Of a DNA stretch of 56,373 nucleotides, positions 18,206-26,414 are shown in pieces. How positions within the stretch are numbered: the stretch's first letter is position 1; each line of letters begins with the position of its first letter. Both the position numbers and the translations under genes were made by a program. Below the pieces are notes generated by a model. The model was not told the origin of the DNA, made no database searches, and was given only the letters and a program-made list of their open reading frames with translations. This DNA is from an uncultured Eubacteriales bacterium (GTDB lineage Bacteria; Bacillota; Clostridia; Christensenellales; Aristaeellaceae): contig CADCAS010000009.1 in assembly GCA_902799465.1 (NCBI GenBank), forward strand, positions 1-56,373, written 5' to 3'.

Positions 18206-21200
18206 CTTCGTTGCCTCCTCCGCCGGCAGGGTCGCCTGGTAGGCCTGTATGGCGGCGATGGCTTCGGCGAAGTATTTCTGAGTGTCGCTGTCGGAGAGCT
18301 TGAAGGCCTCCTGGCAGTATTGGACCATCCGGGCGGGGCGGGCCTGGGCGTAGCGGATGATGCGGGCGACGTTCTTCTCCCAGTCGGAATACTTCCACTT
18401 CCAGCGCTTGCAGTTGTACTCCATCTCGGCGGCGATGCGGTCGCGGCGGGCCTCGATCTTCGAGACCACGTTTTGGGAGGAGAGGTTGTCGGCCAGCAGC
18501 TCGCCCATGCGGGTGAGGAAGCGGTCCCGGACCTCGGCGTTCTGCATCAGCTTGCGGAAGGGCAGGGTCTCCTGGCTGGTGGTTGAGCCCACCTTGTCGT
18601 TGAACCAGCTCTTGACGTTGTTGGCGGGGTCGGACTTCTTGTCGCGGAAGGACAGGTCCAGGTCGTACAGGATGTACTTCCAGCGGGGGTCCTCGGTCTC
18701 CGAGCGGTAGCAGCGGATGTTGCCCAGGTCGGAGTTGTTGGTGAACATCTCAAGGATGACGTAATCCAGGTAGCTGTCGATGTCGAAGGTCTGGCGCATG
18801 GCCTCCATGTCGGCGGCGCGGGTGAGGTCGGCGGTCTTGAGCCACTTCCAGAAGGCCTTGTAGCCCTGGGAGGAGCCCGCGCTGGCGCCGGCGCCCTCGC
18901 CGTCGCCGGCGATGATGGTCACGCTGTCGGGGTCGGTCCAGCCCTCGTACTGGCACAGCGAGTGGGTGTCCACGTGCTCGCGCATGTTGTACAGGCCCCA
19001 ATACTGGTTGTTGACGTAGACCGCGCAGACCTCGCTCTCCTGATACCACACGTGGGTGCCCGCGGCCAGCGAGGTCAGCACGGAATCCAGCATGTGGGTG
19101 GACTTGTAGTCCTGGCCCGAGGCGCGGATCGTCACGTTCTTGACTTCCTCGTAGTCCCGGTTGGAGAACAGCTTCGCCCGGAGGCGGGTGTCGCCGTTGG
19201 CGCGGCGGGCGTTGAGCTTGAAGGACTTCTGGGTGTTGTGGGTGCGGGAGTGGTGGCCGGTGAGGGTGAAGTGGACCGACTGGCCGATGAGCTTCGTGCC
19301 GTCGGGCTCGTACATCTCCACGTACACGTCCGTGCCGTCCCCCTTGACGCCGGTGTTCAGCGCGCCGCCGGAGCGGGTCAGATCCTTCGCGCGGCCCGTG
19401 ACGCACACCAGCCGCATGTCGTGGGGCCCGAAGATGTAGCTGGCCACGGCGGGCTCGGGATAGAGCACCGCGCGGGGGTCGGCCACGGCGCGGATCATGG
19501 TGTTTTCCTTCAGGGCGATGGGGCCGGAGTAGACCTTGGACTTCTCCGTGGGCTCGGTGCCGTCGGTGGTGTAGAAGATGTCCACCCCGGCGTCGCAGCT
19601 CAGGGTCACCTCAATGGCGCTGTCCCGGATGATGCCCGGGCTGGGGGACAGGGTCACCTGCTGGCCCACCGCCTCGTAGGACTGGGCCGCGTTGGCCGCG
19701 CCGGGGGTGGCCTGGCCGAACCAGCGCAGGGTGCCGAAGCCCTGGGCGCGGCCGTAGGTGGCGTCGTCCTGCTTGGCGGGCAGCATCACGCGGTCCACCA
19801 GCTTGCCGGCGCTGGTGGACAGGCAGAGCGTCTCGCCGGTCACCAGGCCGAAGTCCGCGGAATAGTCGGCCTTCAATACGGGCGCGGGGGTGGCGTTGGG
19901 CTCGACGGTGGCCTCGGCCAGCCGCTGGGCCTGCTTTTCCAGGCTCCCCGCCAGCTCTACCACCACGTAGCCTCCCGCCGGGATGGCCGCGCCGTCGGGG
20001 AACTGCCACTTCCGGGGCTTGCCGGGATTGTCCGACAGCCCCGCCCCGGACAGGTCCAGCCCGTGGTCGGCGGCGTTGTACAGCTCCACCCAGTCCACGC
20101 CCCGGCGGCCGAAGTAGATCTCATTGATGTAGAGGCCCGCGGCATTCTCCATGGCCGCGGCGGCCTCGGCCTGTTCGCCGGGGACGGGGCGGGGCCTGCC
20201 GGGGGAGGGGGCCAGCTCGCCGGTGACCGCGCCGTCCTGGAGCCGGGTCAGGGCCTGGTCGCTCTCGGCGCGGTCGTAGCCGATCTGGGACACCACCTCG
20301 CCCGCGGGGTTGGACAGGCGCACCGTCTCGCCCTGGGCGGAGAGCTTGAAGTTGGTGTGCAGCTCCCCGGCGGGGTCCCGGCGGTTCTTCCCGGAGGCGA
20401 ACACCACCAGGTATTCCCCGGCCTGCAGCGTCCGCGCGGGAAAGACCCACTTGGCCCGCTTGATGTCGTCGTCCGTCAGCGCCCAGCCCTCCAGGCTCAC
20501 CGGGACGGAGGTGGGGTTATAGAGCTCAATATAATCGGTAAAATCTCCGTCGGCGTCTGCCAGTATGGAGCGGTTCACGGGCATCAGCTCGGAGAGCATC
20601 ACGCTGTTGGGATCGAAGCCCACCGCAAGGGCGCGCTCGGCCTTCTCGCTGTCGGACAGCTCGTCGAAGGGCAGGACCTGGTATTCGCCGGTCTGGGGGT
20701 CGCGCTGGTACACGAAGCCCTTGCGCAGCGCCGGAACTGTCACCGCCGCGGTGCGCTGCATCGGATCCGCCAGCAGCAGCAGCTCCCCGTCCGAGGACAG
20801 ACGGAAGCCGGTGAAGATGGCGTCGCCTTCGTAGCCCTCGGGGGTGTCGTCGCAGTAGACCACCCGGGTCGCGCCGGGGTCCACCGTCACGTCGGGCAGC
20901 GGAAAGGCGTCCCGCAGATCGCCCGTGTCCGTCAGCCGCCAGCCCGCCAGGTTCACCGGGTCTGCGCTCAGGTTTTCCAGCTCGATCCAGTCGTAATACT
21001 CGCCCTCCACGCTGTAGCACACCTGGGGGTTCGAGGTCATCACCCGTCGGATCACCACCGCGGGCCCCGCGGCGTCCGCCTCCCGCGCCGGCATGATGAA
21101 CGTCAGCGCCCCCGCCGCCAGCAGCGCCAGCGCCACGCAGGCCGCCTTCATTCGATCTCCCGCCGACACCGCTGCCCTCGTCGGCCGCCAGTTCGCCTTT

Positions 21201-21223
21201 TCCGATTTGGAACGCTTGCTCAT
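18200..21223 (-). CDS. Surface protein with lamin-tail repeats and CotH kinase-like domain
   Basis: A 1007-residue exported protein. A cytoplasmic basic stretch precedes a hydrophobic segment at about 28-46 (signal or anchor). Three lamin-tail-like beta domains follow (about 52-160, 208-330 and 360-480; repeated pattern DWIELYN...G..LSD). A chitobiase C-terminal-like module (about 530-600, IFYTTDGTEPTEKSKVYSG) precedes a CotH domain (about 620-980) with NQYWGLYNMREHVD and KYILYDLDLSF. CotH proteins are atypical kinases acting on coat or surface proteins in spore formers; substrate here is unknown. The multi-domain arrangement is seen in large extracellular proteins of Clostridia. Monocistronic; a minus-strand TATAAT at 21269-21274 lies upstream. 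Confidence 0.85.
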   Translation of the reverse strand: MSKRSKSEKANWRPTRAAVSAGDRMKAACVALALLAAGALTFIMPAREADAAGPAVVIRRVMTSNPQVCYSVEGEYYDWIELENLSADPVNLAGWRLTDTGDLRDAFPLPDVTVDPGATRVVYCDDTPEGYEGDAIFTGFRLSSDGELLLLADPMQRTAAVTVPALRKGFVYQRDPQTGEYQVLPFDELSDSEKAERALAVGFDPNSVMLSELMPVNRSILADADGDFTDYIELYNPTSVPVSLEGWALTDDDIKRAKWVFPARTLQAGEYLVVFASGKNRRDPAGELHTNFKLSAQGETVRLSNPAGEVVSQIGYDRAESDQALTRLQDGAVTGELAPSPGRPRPVPGEQAEAAAAMENAAGLYINEIYFGRRGVDWVELYNAADHGLDLSGAGLSDNPGKPRKWQFPDGAAIPAGGYVVVELAGSLEKQAQRLAEATVEPNATPAPVLKADYSADFGLVTGETLCLSTSAGKLVDRVMLPAKQDDATYGRAQGFGTLRWFGQATPGAANAAQSYEAVGQQVTLSPSPGIIRDSAIEVTLSCDAGVDIFYTTDGTEPTEKSKVYSGPIALKENTMIRAVADPRAVLYPEPAVASYIFGPHDMRLVCVTGRAKDLTRSGGALNTGVKGDGTDVYVEMYEPDGTKLIGQSVHFTLTGHHSRTHNTQKSFKLNARRANGDTRLRAKLFSNRDYEEVKNVTIRASGQDYKSTHMLDSVLTSLAAGTHVWYQESEVCAVYVNNQYWGLYNMREHVDTHSLCQYEGWTDPDSVTIIAGDGEGAGASAGSSQGYKAFWKWLKTADLTRAADMEAMRQTFDIDSYLDYVILEMFTNNSDLGNIRCYRSETEDPRWKYILYDLDLSFRDKKSDPANNVKSWFNDKVGSTTSQETLPFRKLMQNAEVRDRFLTRMGELLADNLSSQNVVSKIEARRDRIAAEMEYNCKRWKWKYSDWEKNVARIIRYAQARPARMVQYCQEAFKLSDSDTQKYFAEAIAAIQAYQATLPAEEATKN

Positions 21224-21346
21224 TTCAGCTTCCCTTTGATTTCTTGCGTAAATTGTATATTTATCTACATTATATAACGAAAATAAGGCGACAGTTCGGC
21301 AGGCATACGATTTCTTGATAAAGTGTGGGCATAATGGGGGGATCAG

Positions 21347-21410
21347 GGAAAAGGGAACAGGGAAAAGGGAACAGGGAATAGGAATGGCGGTTGCCGCGCG
21401 GAATTTGGAG
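21347..21410. repeat. Family A repeat, GGAACAG type, single arm
   Basis: Words GGAAAAG and GGAACAG followed by GGCGGTTGCCGCGCGG; the matching right arm is missing, so this is a half element. Confidence 0.7.
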
Positions 21411-21461
21411 GTGATTGGTATTCTTCCTTGATTGGTCTGTCTGTGACTTATTGGTGTTTGT

Positions 21462-21627
21462 TGAATGAGGAATTAGGAATGAGGAATTAGGAATTAAAAA
21501 TAGTGGCTGCCGCGCGTCCAATAACGAAGTGATGGGTACGACCTGGCGGGCGGCGCATCGCCGCCCCTACGCAGTCAGACTATTTCAATTCCTAATTCCT
21601 AATTCCTAATTCCCAATTCCTAATTCT
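21462..21627. repeat. Family A repeat, GGAATTA type
   Basis: Arms of GGAATTA/GGAATGA and their complement around GGCTGCCGCGCG and GGCGGGCGGCGCATCGCC. Complete element, noncoding, between the CotH gene promoter and the fba terminator. Confidence 0.85.
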
Positions 21628-21631
21628 CTCT

Positions 21632-21672
21632 CATAGGAAAACGCGCAATGCCGATTTCGGCATTGCGCGTTT
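21632..21672 (-). terminator. Rho-independent terminator of fba
   Basis: Perfect 15-bp stem AAACGCGCAATGCCG/CGGCATTGCGCGTTT with a four-base loop, followed on the minus strand by TTTTCCTAT. Confidence 0.85.
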
Positions 21673-21687
21673 GGGGGTTCAGTGCGA

Positions 21688-22671
21688 TCAGGCCTTGCCG
21701 TCGCAGCCGAGGACGTCGACGAGCTTGTGCTCGACCATTTCCTTGATGGCGACGCGGGCGGGCTTGAGGTACTGGCGGGGATCGAAGTGATCCGGATGTT
21801 CGGTGAAGTGCTTGCGGATGCAGGCGGTCATGGCCAGGCGCAGGTCGGAGTCGATGTTGATCTTGCAGACCGCGCCGCGGGCCGCCTGCCTGAGCTGCTC
21901 CTCGGGGATGCCGACGGCGTCGGGCATCTTGCCGCCGCACTCGTTGATGACCTTCACGAACTCCTGCGGCACGGAGGAAGAGCCATGCAGCACGATGGGG
22001 AAGCCGGGCAGGCGCTTGGCGACCTCGTCCAGGATGTCGAAGCGCAGCGGCGGGGGCACCAGGATGCCCTTCTCATTGCGGGTGCACTGTTCGGCCTTGA
22101 ACTTGTAGGCGCCGTGGGAGGTGCCGATGGCGATGGCCAGGGAGTCGCAGCCGGTCTCCTCGACGAAGTGCTGCACGTCCTCGGGACGGGTGTAGGAGGA
22201 ATCCTCGGCGGACACGTTGACCTCGTCCTCGACGCCGGCCAGGGTGCCCAGCTCGGCCTCGACGACCACGCCGTGGTCATGGGCGTACTCGACGACCTGC
22301 TTGGTGATCTTGATGTTCTCCTCGATGGGGAGGCCGGACTTGTCGATCATGACGGAGGTGAAGCCGCCGTCGATGCAGCTCTTGCACAGCTCGAAGCTGT
22401 CGCCGTGGTCCAGATGGACGACGATGGGCAGATCAAAGCCCGCGGACTGCTCGGCGTCCTGGATGGCGGCCTCGATCAGCTTCATCAGATACACGTGCTT
22501 GGCATAGGCGCGGGCGCCCTTGGACACCTGCAGGATCAGCGGCGCACGCTTTTCGATGGCGGCCTCGGTGATGCCCTGGATGATCTCCATGTTGTTGACG
22601 TTGAAAGCGCCGATGGCGTAGCCGCCATTGTAGGCCTTCTTAAACATCTCGGTAGAGGTTACGAGAGCCAT
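21688..22671 (-). CDS. fba: Fructose-bisphosphate aldolase, class II
   Basis: A 327-residue zinc-dependent aldolase cleaving fructose 1,6-bisphosphate in glycolysis. Zinc ligands lie in VVHLDHGDSFELC and the ASSVPQEF/HGSSSVP region; YAIGAFNVNNMEIIQGI is the characteristic N-terminal stretch. ATG 22671 has AAAGGAG eight bases upstream; the in-frame extension before it runs over the promoter. It is monocistronic with its own promoter and terminator; pfkA, the preceding glycolytic step, lies 7 kb away. Confidence 0.97.
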   Translation of the reverse strand: MALVTSTEMFKKAYNGGYAIGAFNVNNMEIIQGITEAAIEKRAPLILQVSKGARAYAKHVYLMKLIEAAIQDAEQSAGFDLPIVVHLDHGDSFELCKSCIDGGFTSVMIDKSGLPIEENIKITKQVVEYAHDHGVVVEAELGTLAGVEDEVNVSAEDSSYTRPEDVQHFVEETGCDSLAIAIGTSHGAYKFKAEQCTRNEKGILVPPPLRFDILDEVAKRLPGFPIVLHGSSSVPQEFVKVINECGGKMPDAVGIPEEQLRQAARGAVCKINIDSDLRLAMTACIRKHFTEHPDHFDPRQYLKPARVAIKEMVEHKLVDVLGCDGKA

Positions 22672-22702
22672 ATCAAACACTCCTTTAATATAGGATGGTT
22701 TC

Positions 22703-22731
22703 ATTATAGCAGTAATCAGGTATAAAATCAA
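22703..22731 (-). promoter_or_regulatory. Promoter of fba
   Basis: Minus strand TTGATT (22726-22731), 17 bp, perfect TATAAT (22703-22708), about 32 bases before the start codon. Confidence 0.85.
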
Positions 22732-22746
22732 GGGGGTTTTTGAGAC

Positions 22747-22940
22747 GAGGCAACAGGGAACAGGGAACAGGCAACAACAGGGAACAGGGAACAGGCAACA
22801 GGGAACAGGAATGGCCGGGGTACGTCGGGGCGGTGATGCGCCGCCTGCCAGGCGGTACGTATTGGTTCGGTATTGGGCGGGCAGCTGGTGTTTGCTCTGT
22901 GGATCGCGCGGCAGCGGCTATTCCTGTTGCCTGTTCCCTC
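22747..22940. repeat. Family A repeat, GGAACAG type
   Basis: Left arm of GGGAACA/GGCAACA words, right arm TGTTGCCTGTTCCC, core with a GCGGTGATGCGCCGCC segment and GCGCGGCAGCGGC. The right edge overlaps the -35 box of the miaA promoter. Confidence 0.85.
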
Positions 22941-22955
22941 CAACTCTGCTATAAT
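22927..22955 (+). promoter_or_regulatory. Promoter of miaA, -35 inside a repeat arm
   Basis: TTGCCT (22927-22932), 17 bp, perfect TATAAT (22950-22955), 29 bases before the start. The -35 hexamer is part of the family A right arm. Confidence 0.7.
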
Positions 22956-22983
22956 ATAGGCGTAACGGAAGGAGGATTCGATC

Positions 22984-23883
22984 ATGGAAAAGCTGCCTAA
23001 ACTCATCGCCGTGGTCGGCACGAATGCCTCGGGGAAGAGCGGGCTGGGGGTTTCCCTGGCGGAGCGGTTCGGGGGCGAGGTGATTTCAGCGGATTCGCGG
23101 CAGGTGTTCAGGGGGCTGGACCTGGGCAGCGGCAAGATCGCGCCGGAGGAGACCCGGGGGGTGCCGCACCACCTGATCGACGTCTGCGACCCCGGGGAGT
23201 TCTTCTCCATGCACGACTTCCAGCGTCTGGCCTACGACGCCATCGACAGGGTGCTCGGCCGGGGGCGGCTGCCGTTTATGGTGGGGGGCACGGGGCTGTA
23301 CGTGGCGTCGGTGACCGAGGGCTACGTCATGAGCGACAATCCCCCGGACCTGGCCTACCGCGCCCATCTGGAGACGTTCTCCACCCCCGAGCTGTACGAC
23401 ATGCTCACAAAGGCCGTGCCCGATACCGACGTGGAGCGCAACAACCGCAACCGCGTCATGCGGCTGCTGGAGAAGCTGCACGCCGGGGACGACCACGTGC
23501 CCCGGAGCCGGCCCCGCTACGACTGCCTCAAGCTGGGCGTCACCTGGGACCGGGAGACCCTGCGCGCCCGCATCGACGAGCGCCTGGAGCGGCGGCTTGG
23601 GCAGGGCATGGTGGAGGAAGTCAGGGGGCTGCTGGATGCCGGGGTCAGCGCGGAATTTCTGTACAAGCTGGGGCTGGAATACCGCTTCATCTCCCGCTAC
23701 CTGCTGGGCGACATCCCCCGCTATGAGGACATGGTGGAGCAGCTCGGCACCGCCATCAAGCAGTTCGCCAAGCGCCAGATGACCTGGTTCCGCCGGGACC
23801 CCGACATCCACTGGCTCGACATGACCGGCGATCCGGTTGAGGAGGCTGTGAGGCTGATCGAGGGATTCTTAGGGAAGAATTGA
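22984..23883 (+). CDS. miaA: tRNA dimethylallyltransferase
   Basis: A 299-residue enzyme adding a dimethylallyl group to A37 of tRNAs that read U-starting codons. P-loop VVGTNASGKSGLGVSLA, ISADSRQVFRGLDLGSGK with the catalytic Asp/Ser/Arg segment, GTGLYVASVTEGY, and the C-terminal GLEYRFISRYLLG. ATG 22984 has AGGAGG eight bases upstream. A family B element is inserted one base after its TGA stop and duplicates the stop region (GAATTGAG), leaving the protein intact. Confidence 0.95.
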   Translation: MEKLPKLIAVVGTNASGKSGLGVSLAERFGGEVISADSRQVFRGLDLGSGKIAPEETRGVPHHLIDVCDPGEFFSMHDFQRLAYDAIDRVLGRGRLPFMVGGTGLYVASVTEGYVMSDNPPDLAYRAHLETFSTPELYDMLTKAVPDTDVERNNRNRVMRLLEKLHAGDDHVPRSRPRYDCLKLGVTWDRETLRARIDERLERRLGQGMVEEVRGLLDAGVSAEFLYKLGLEYRFISRYLLGDIPRYEDMVEQLGTAIKQFAKRQMTWFRRDPDIHWLDMTGDPVEEAVRLIEGFLGKN

Positions 23884-23884
23884 G

Positions 23885-24063
23885 GTATCTGTCCAGTCCT
23901 GCCTCGATAAGCAGGAGTTTGTTGAATTAGGAATTAGGAATTAGGAATGAGGAATTAAAATGGCTTGGCTGCGTAGGAGCGGCGATGCGCCGCCCGCCGG
24001 GCTGTACGTATTGTTCTAATTCTCCCCGCCAAAGCCCCATTTGCCGCAATACTGAACAGTTAC
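23885..24063. mobile_element. Family B MITE containing a family A core, duplication GAATTGAG
   Basis: Left end GTATCTGTCCAGTCCTG and right end ACTGAACAGTTAC are family B termini. The exact 8-mer GAATTGAG flanks both sides (23877-23884, 24064-24071); the left copy includes the miaA stop codon. The interior (23921-24018) is not the usual B core but a family A segment with GGAATTA words and GCGCCGCCCGCCGGG. Confidence 0.88.
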
Positions 24064-24250
24064 GAATTGAGAATGGAGAATGGAGAATGGAGAATGGAGG
24101 TACAAATCCTCGCGGATTTGTTTGATTGAAGGGGATTACCCGTCTGAGCGGTAGATAGAAGTTTATTATCAGTGGGGAGTGGAGAGTTGAACAGTGAGCT
24201 GGCGCAGTTTAATCAAACGGCGTCAGCCGCCGTTTAACGCTCCACTTTCA
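24064..24250. repeat. Family A half-elements upstream of the second MATE gene
   Basis: 24064-24125 is a GGAGAAT-word arm ending in CAAATCCTCGCGGATTTG; 24172-24250 is a separate imperfect inverted repeat, GTGGGGAGTGGAGAG...CTCCAC, with a GGCGTCAGCCGCC hairpin. No gene is apparent in this stretch. Confidence 0.65.
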
Positions 24251-24292
24251 TTATTCATAAGGAGAGATTATCGGGCATAAAATCATTATAAT

Positions 24293-24321
24293 TTGACTTT
24301 ATTGGTTAACGCGCATATAAT
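24293..24321 (+). promoter_or_regulatory. Promoter of the second MATE gene
   Basis: TTGACT (24293-24298), 17 bp, perfect TATAAT (24316-24321), 47 bases before the start codon. Confidence 0.85.
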
Positions 24322-24368
24322 AAGACATTATCAAGGGGTGACGCGGTGTCGCCGGGAAGGGGCGAGGT

Positions 24369-25766
24369 ATGCGGGACAGCACACAGGAGGCCAGGCTCTT
24401 CAACGACATGCCCATACTGCGCTCGGTGCTCACGCTGGCGATCCCCACGGTGATCAGTCAGATCATACTGGTGATCTACAACATGGCTGACACCTTTTTT
24501 ATTGGCATGACGGGCTCCGACGCCATGCTGACGTCGGTGACGGTCTGCATGCCGGCGTTCATGTTTCTGTCGGCGATCTCGAACCTGTTCGGCGTGGGCG
24601 GGGCGAGCGTCATCGCCCGGTCGCTGGGCTCGGGGCAGGTGAAGAAGGCAAAGCGCACCGCCTCCTTCGCGTTCTGGGGCTGCGTGGGGCTGACGCTGGC
24701 GTATGGACTGGGGGCGCTCGTGCTGATCCACCCCTTCGTCAACGCGCTGGGCGGGTCGGACCCGCAGGTGCACGGCAACGCCTGCGACTACCTGCGCTGG
24801 ACGGTGATCGTCGGCGGCGTGGTCACGTCCTTAAACGCGCTGCTGGGCCATTTGGTACGCTCCGAGGGGCGGTCCATGCAGGCGGGCTTCGGCATCGCGC
24901 TGGGCGGGGTGCTGAACATCGCCCTGGACCCGCTGTTCATGTTCGTGCTGCTGCCCAAGGGGCGCGAGGTCACCGGCGCGGCGCTGGCCACCATGCTGTC
25001 CAACCTGACGGCCACGCTGTACTTCCTGGCGGTGATCTGGGCCAACCGGGACCAGTCGGTGCTGTCGCTGAAGCCCACCCGGCGGGCGCTGGACAACGGC
25101 ATCCCCGCCGACGTGCTGACCACCGGCCTGCCCGCCTGCCTGATGACGCTGTGCGAGAACATCTCCTACGCCGTGCTGGACAACCTGATGGCCTCCTTCG
25201 GCATGATGGCCCAGGCGGGCATCGGCGTGGCGAAGAAGGTGAACATGCTGGCCCACTGCATGGTGCGCGGCATGGCGCAGGGCGTGCTGCCGCTGATCGC
25301 CTATACCTACGGCGCGGGCAATCACAGGCGCATGCGGCGGGCCGTGACCCTGTCCACCGGCATCTCCATCGGCATGGCCGCCGCCTGCATGGCCGTCTGC
25401 CTGCTGTTCAGCCGCAGTCTCATCGGAGTGTTCATCCAGCATGAATCCCCGTCCCTGGACTACGGCGCGGCCTTCCTGCGCATCCTCTGCATCGGCGGGC
25501 CCTTCTCCGCCTGCGCCTACGCCTTCATCTCCTTCTTCCAGGCCACCGGCCAGAGCGGCAAGTCCTTCCTGCTGGCCATCCTCCGAAAGGGGCTGCTGGA
25601 CATTCCGCTGATGTTCATGCTCATGCGGCGCATCCCCGTCTACGGCATCGTCTGGGCCACCCCCATCGCCGACACCGTCTGCTGCGCCGTGGCCATCGCC
25701 ATGTTCACCGCCTTCATCCACAGCCTGACGCACAGCCGGTACATACGCGGCGCGGTGGAGGCGTGA
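24369..25766 (+). CDS. MATE-family efflux transporter
   Basis: A 465-residue polytopic protein with two MatE halves, about 12 hydrophobic segments. Typical features are MPILRSVLTLAIPTVISQI, NMADTFFIGMTGSDAML and the GVGGASVIARSLGSG loop. It is expected to export organic cations or metabolites coupled to Na+ or H+; the substrate is unknown. It is only distantly similar to the MATE protein at 3010, so this is not a recent duplication. The start follows AAGGGGCGAGG and a strong promoter; no partner gene follows. Confidence 0.92.
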   Translation: MRDSTQEARLFNDMPILRSVLTLAIPTVISQIILVIYNMADTFFIGMTGSDAMLTSVTVCMPAFMFLSAISNLFGVGGASVIARSLGSGQVKKAKRTASFAFWGCVGLTLAYGLGALVLIHPFVNALGGSDPQVHGNACDYLRWTVIVGGVVTSLNALLGHLVRSEGRSMQAGFGIALGGVLNIALDPLFMFVLLPKGREVTGAALATMLSNLTATLYFLAVIWANRDQSVLSLKPTRRALDNGIPADVLTTGLPACLMTLCENISYAVLDNLMASFGMMAQAGIGVAKKVNMLAHCMVRGMAQGVLPLIAYTYGAGNHRRMRRAVTLSTGISIGMAAACMAVCLLFSRSLIGVFIQHESPSLDYGAAFLRILCIGGPFSACAYAFISFFQATGQSGKSFLLAILRKGLLDIPLMFMLMRRIPVYGIVWATPIADTVCCAVAIAMFTAFIHSLTHSRYIRGAVEA

Positions 25767-25769
25767 AGT

Positions 25770-25862
25770 TCAGGGAAAAGGGAACAGGGAAAAGGGAAAA
25801 GGGGGAACGGGGGACGAGGGAACAGGCAACAGGCAGCAGGGAACAGGGGACCGGGGCAGATC
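25770..25862. repeat. Family A half-element, GGAAAAG/GGAACAG words
   Basis: 7-bp-period words directly after the MATE stop codon, without a matching right arm nearby; continues into the tandem repeat that follows. Confidence 0.65.
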
Positions 25863-25921
25863 ATAGATTTGACGCAACGATTCAGTTGCACGGGGAGGAC
25901 TCCCTCAGTCAGCCTGCGGCT

Positions 25922-26355
25922 GACAGCTCCCTCGGAGAGGGAGCCTTTTGGAGCGGACGATCTATGTGTACAAAAAGCCGCCCTCTTTGAGGAGGGCGGA
26001 TTGCGAAGCGGAAAAGAGATGGCGGCTGCGTCAGCCGTGTCCCCTTTTCCCTGTTCCCTGACAGCTCCCTCGGAGAGGGAGCCTTTTGGAGCGGACGATC
26101 TATGTGTACAAAAAGCCGCCCTCTTTGAGGAAGGCGGATTGCGAAGCGGAACAGGATTGGCGGCTGCGTCAGCCGTGTCCCCTTTTCCCTTTTCCCTTTT
26201 CCCTGACAGATCCCTCGGAGAGGGAGCCTTTTGGAGCAGATGATCTATGTGTACAAAAAGCCGCCTGCTTTGAGGAAGGCGGATTGCGAAGCGGAACAGG
26301 ATTGGCGGCTGCGTCAGCCGTGTCCCCTTTTCCCTTTTCCCTGTTCCCTTTTCCC
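25922..26355. repeat. Three-copy tandem repeat, period 138-145 bp
   Basis: The motif GACAGCTCCCTCGGAGAGG recurs at 25922, 26060 and (as GACAGATCC) 26205. Each unit holds a CTCCCTCGGAGAGGGAG hairpin, AAAAGCCGCC, a CGAAGCGGAA segment, GGCGGCTGCGTCAGCCG, and ends with CCTTTTCCC words. A family B-like left part (ACGATTCAG at 25877) precedes the first unit. Units thus combine B-type and A-type motifs. Open frames through it are not genes. Confidence 0.88.
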
Positions 26356-26356
26356 T

Positions 26357-26409
26357 CCCCGAACAAAACATGGAGGAGCGACAAACGCTCCTCCATGTTT
26401 TGTTCGGGG
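26357..26409. terminator. Perfect 24-bp hairpin, bidirectional terminator
   Basis: The arms 26357-26380 and 26386-26409 are perfectly complementary with a five-base loop. On the minus strand the inner part ends in CATGTTTTGTT, a workable U-tract for the SH3 gene; the same holds for the plus strand, where the convergent MATE gene ends. Confidence 0.85.
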
Positions 26410-26414
26410 GTAAA

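Noticed and set aside
24369..25766. The two MATE genes as a recent duplication
   Set aside because: Their protein sequences are only distantly similar and the flanks differ.
25922..26355. Possible coding genes in open frames across the triple repeat
   Set aside because: The frames simply follow repeat words, lack ribosome sites and change with copy number.
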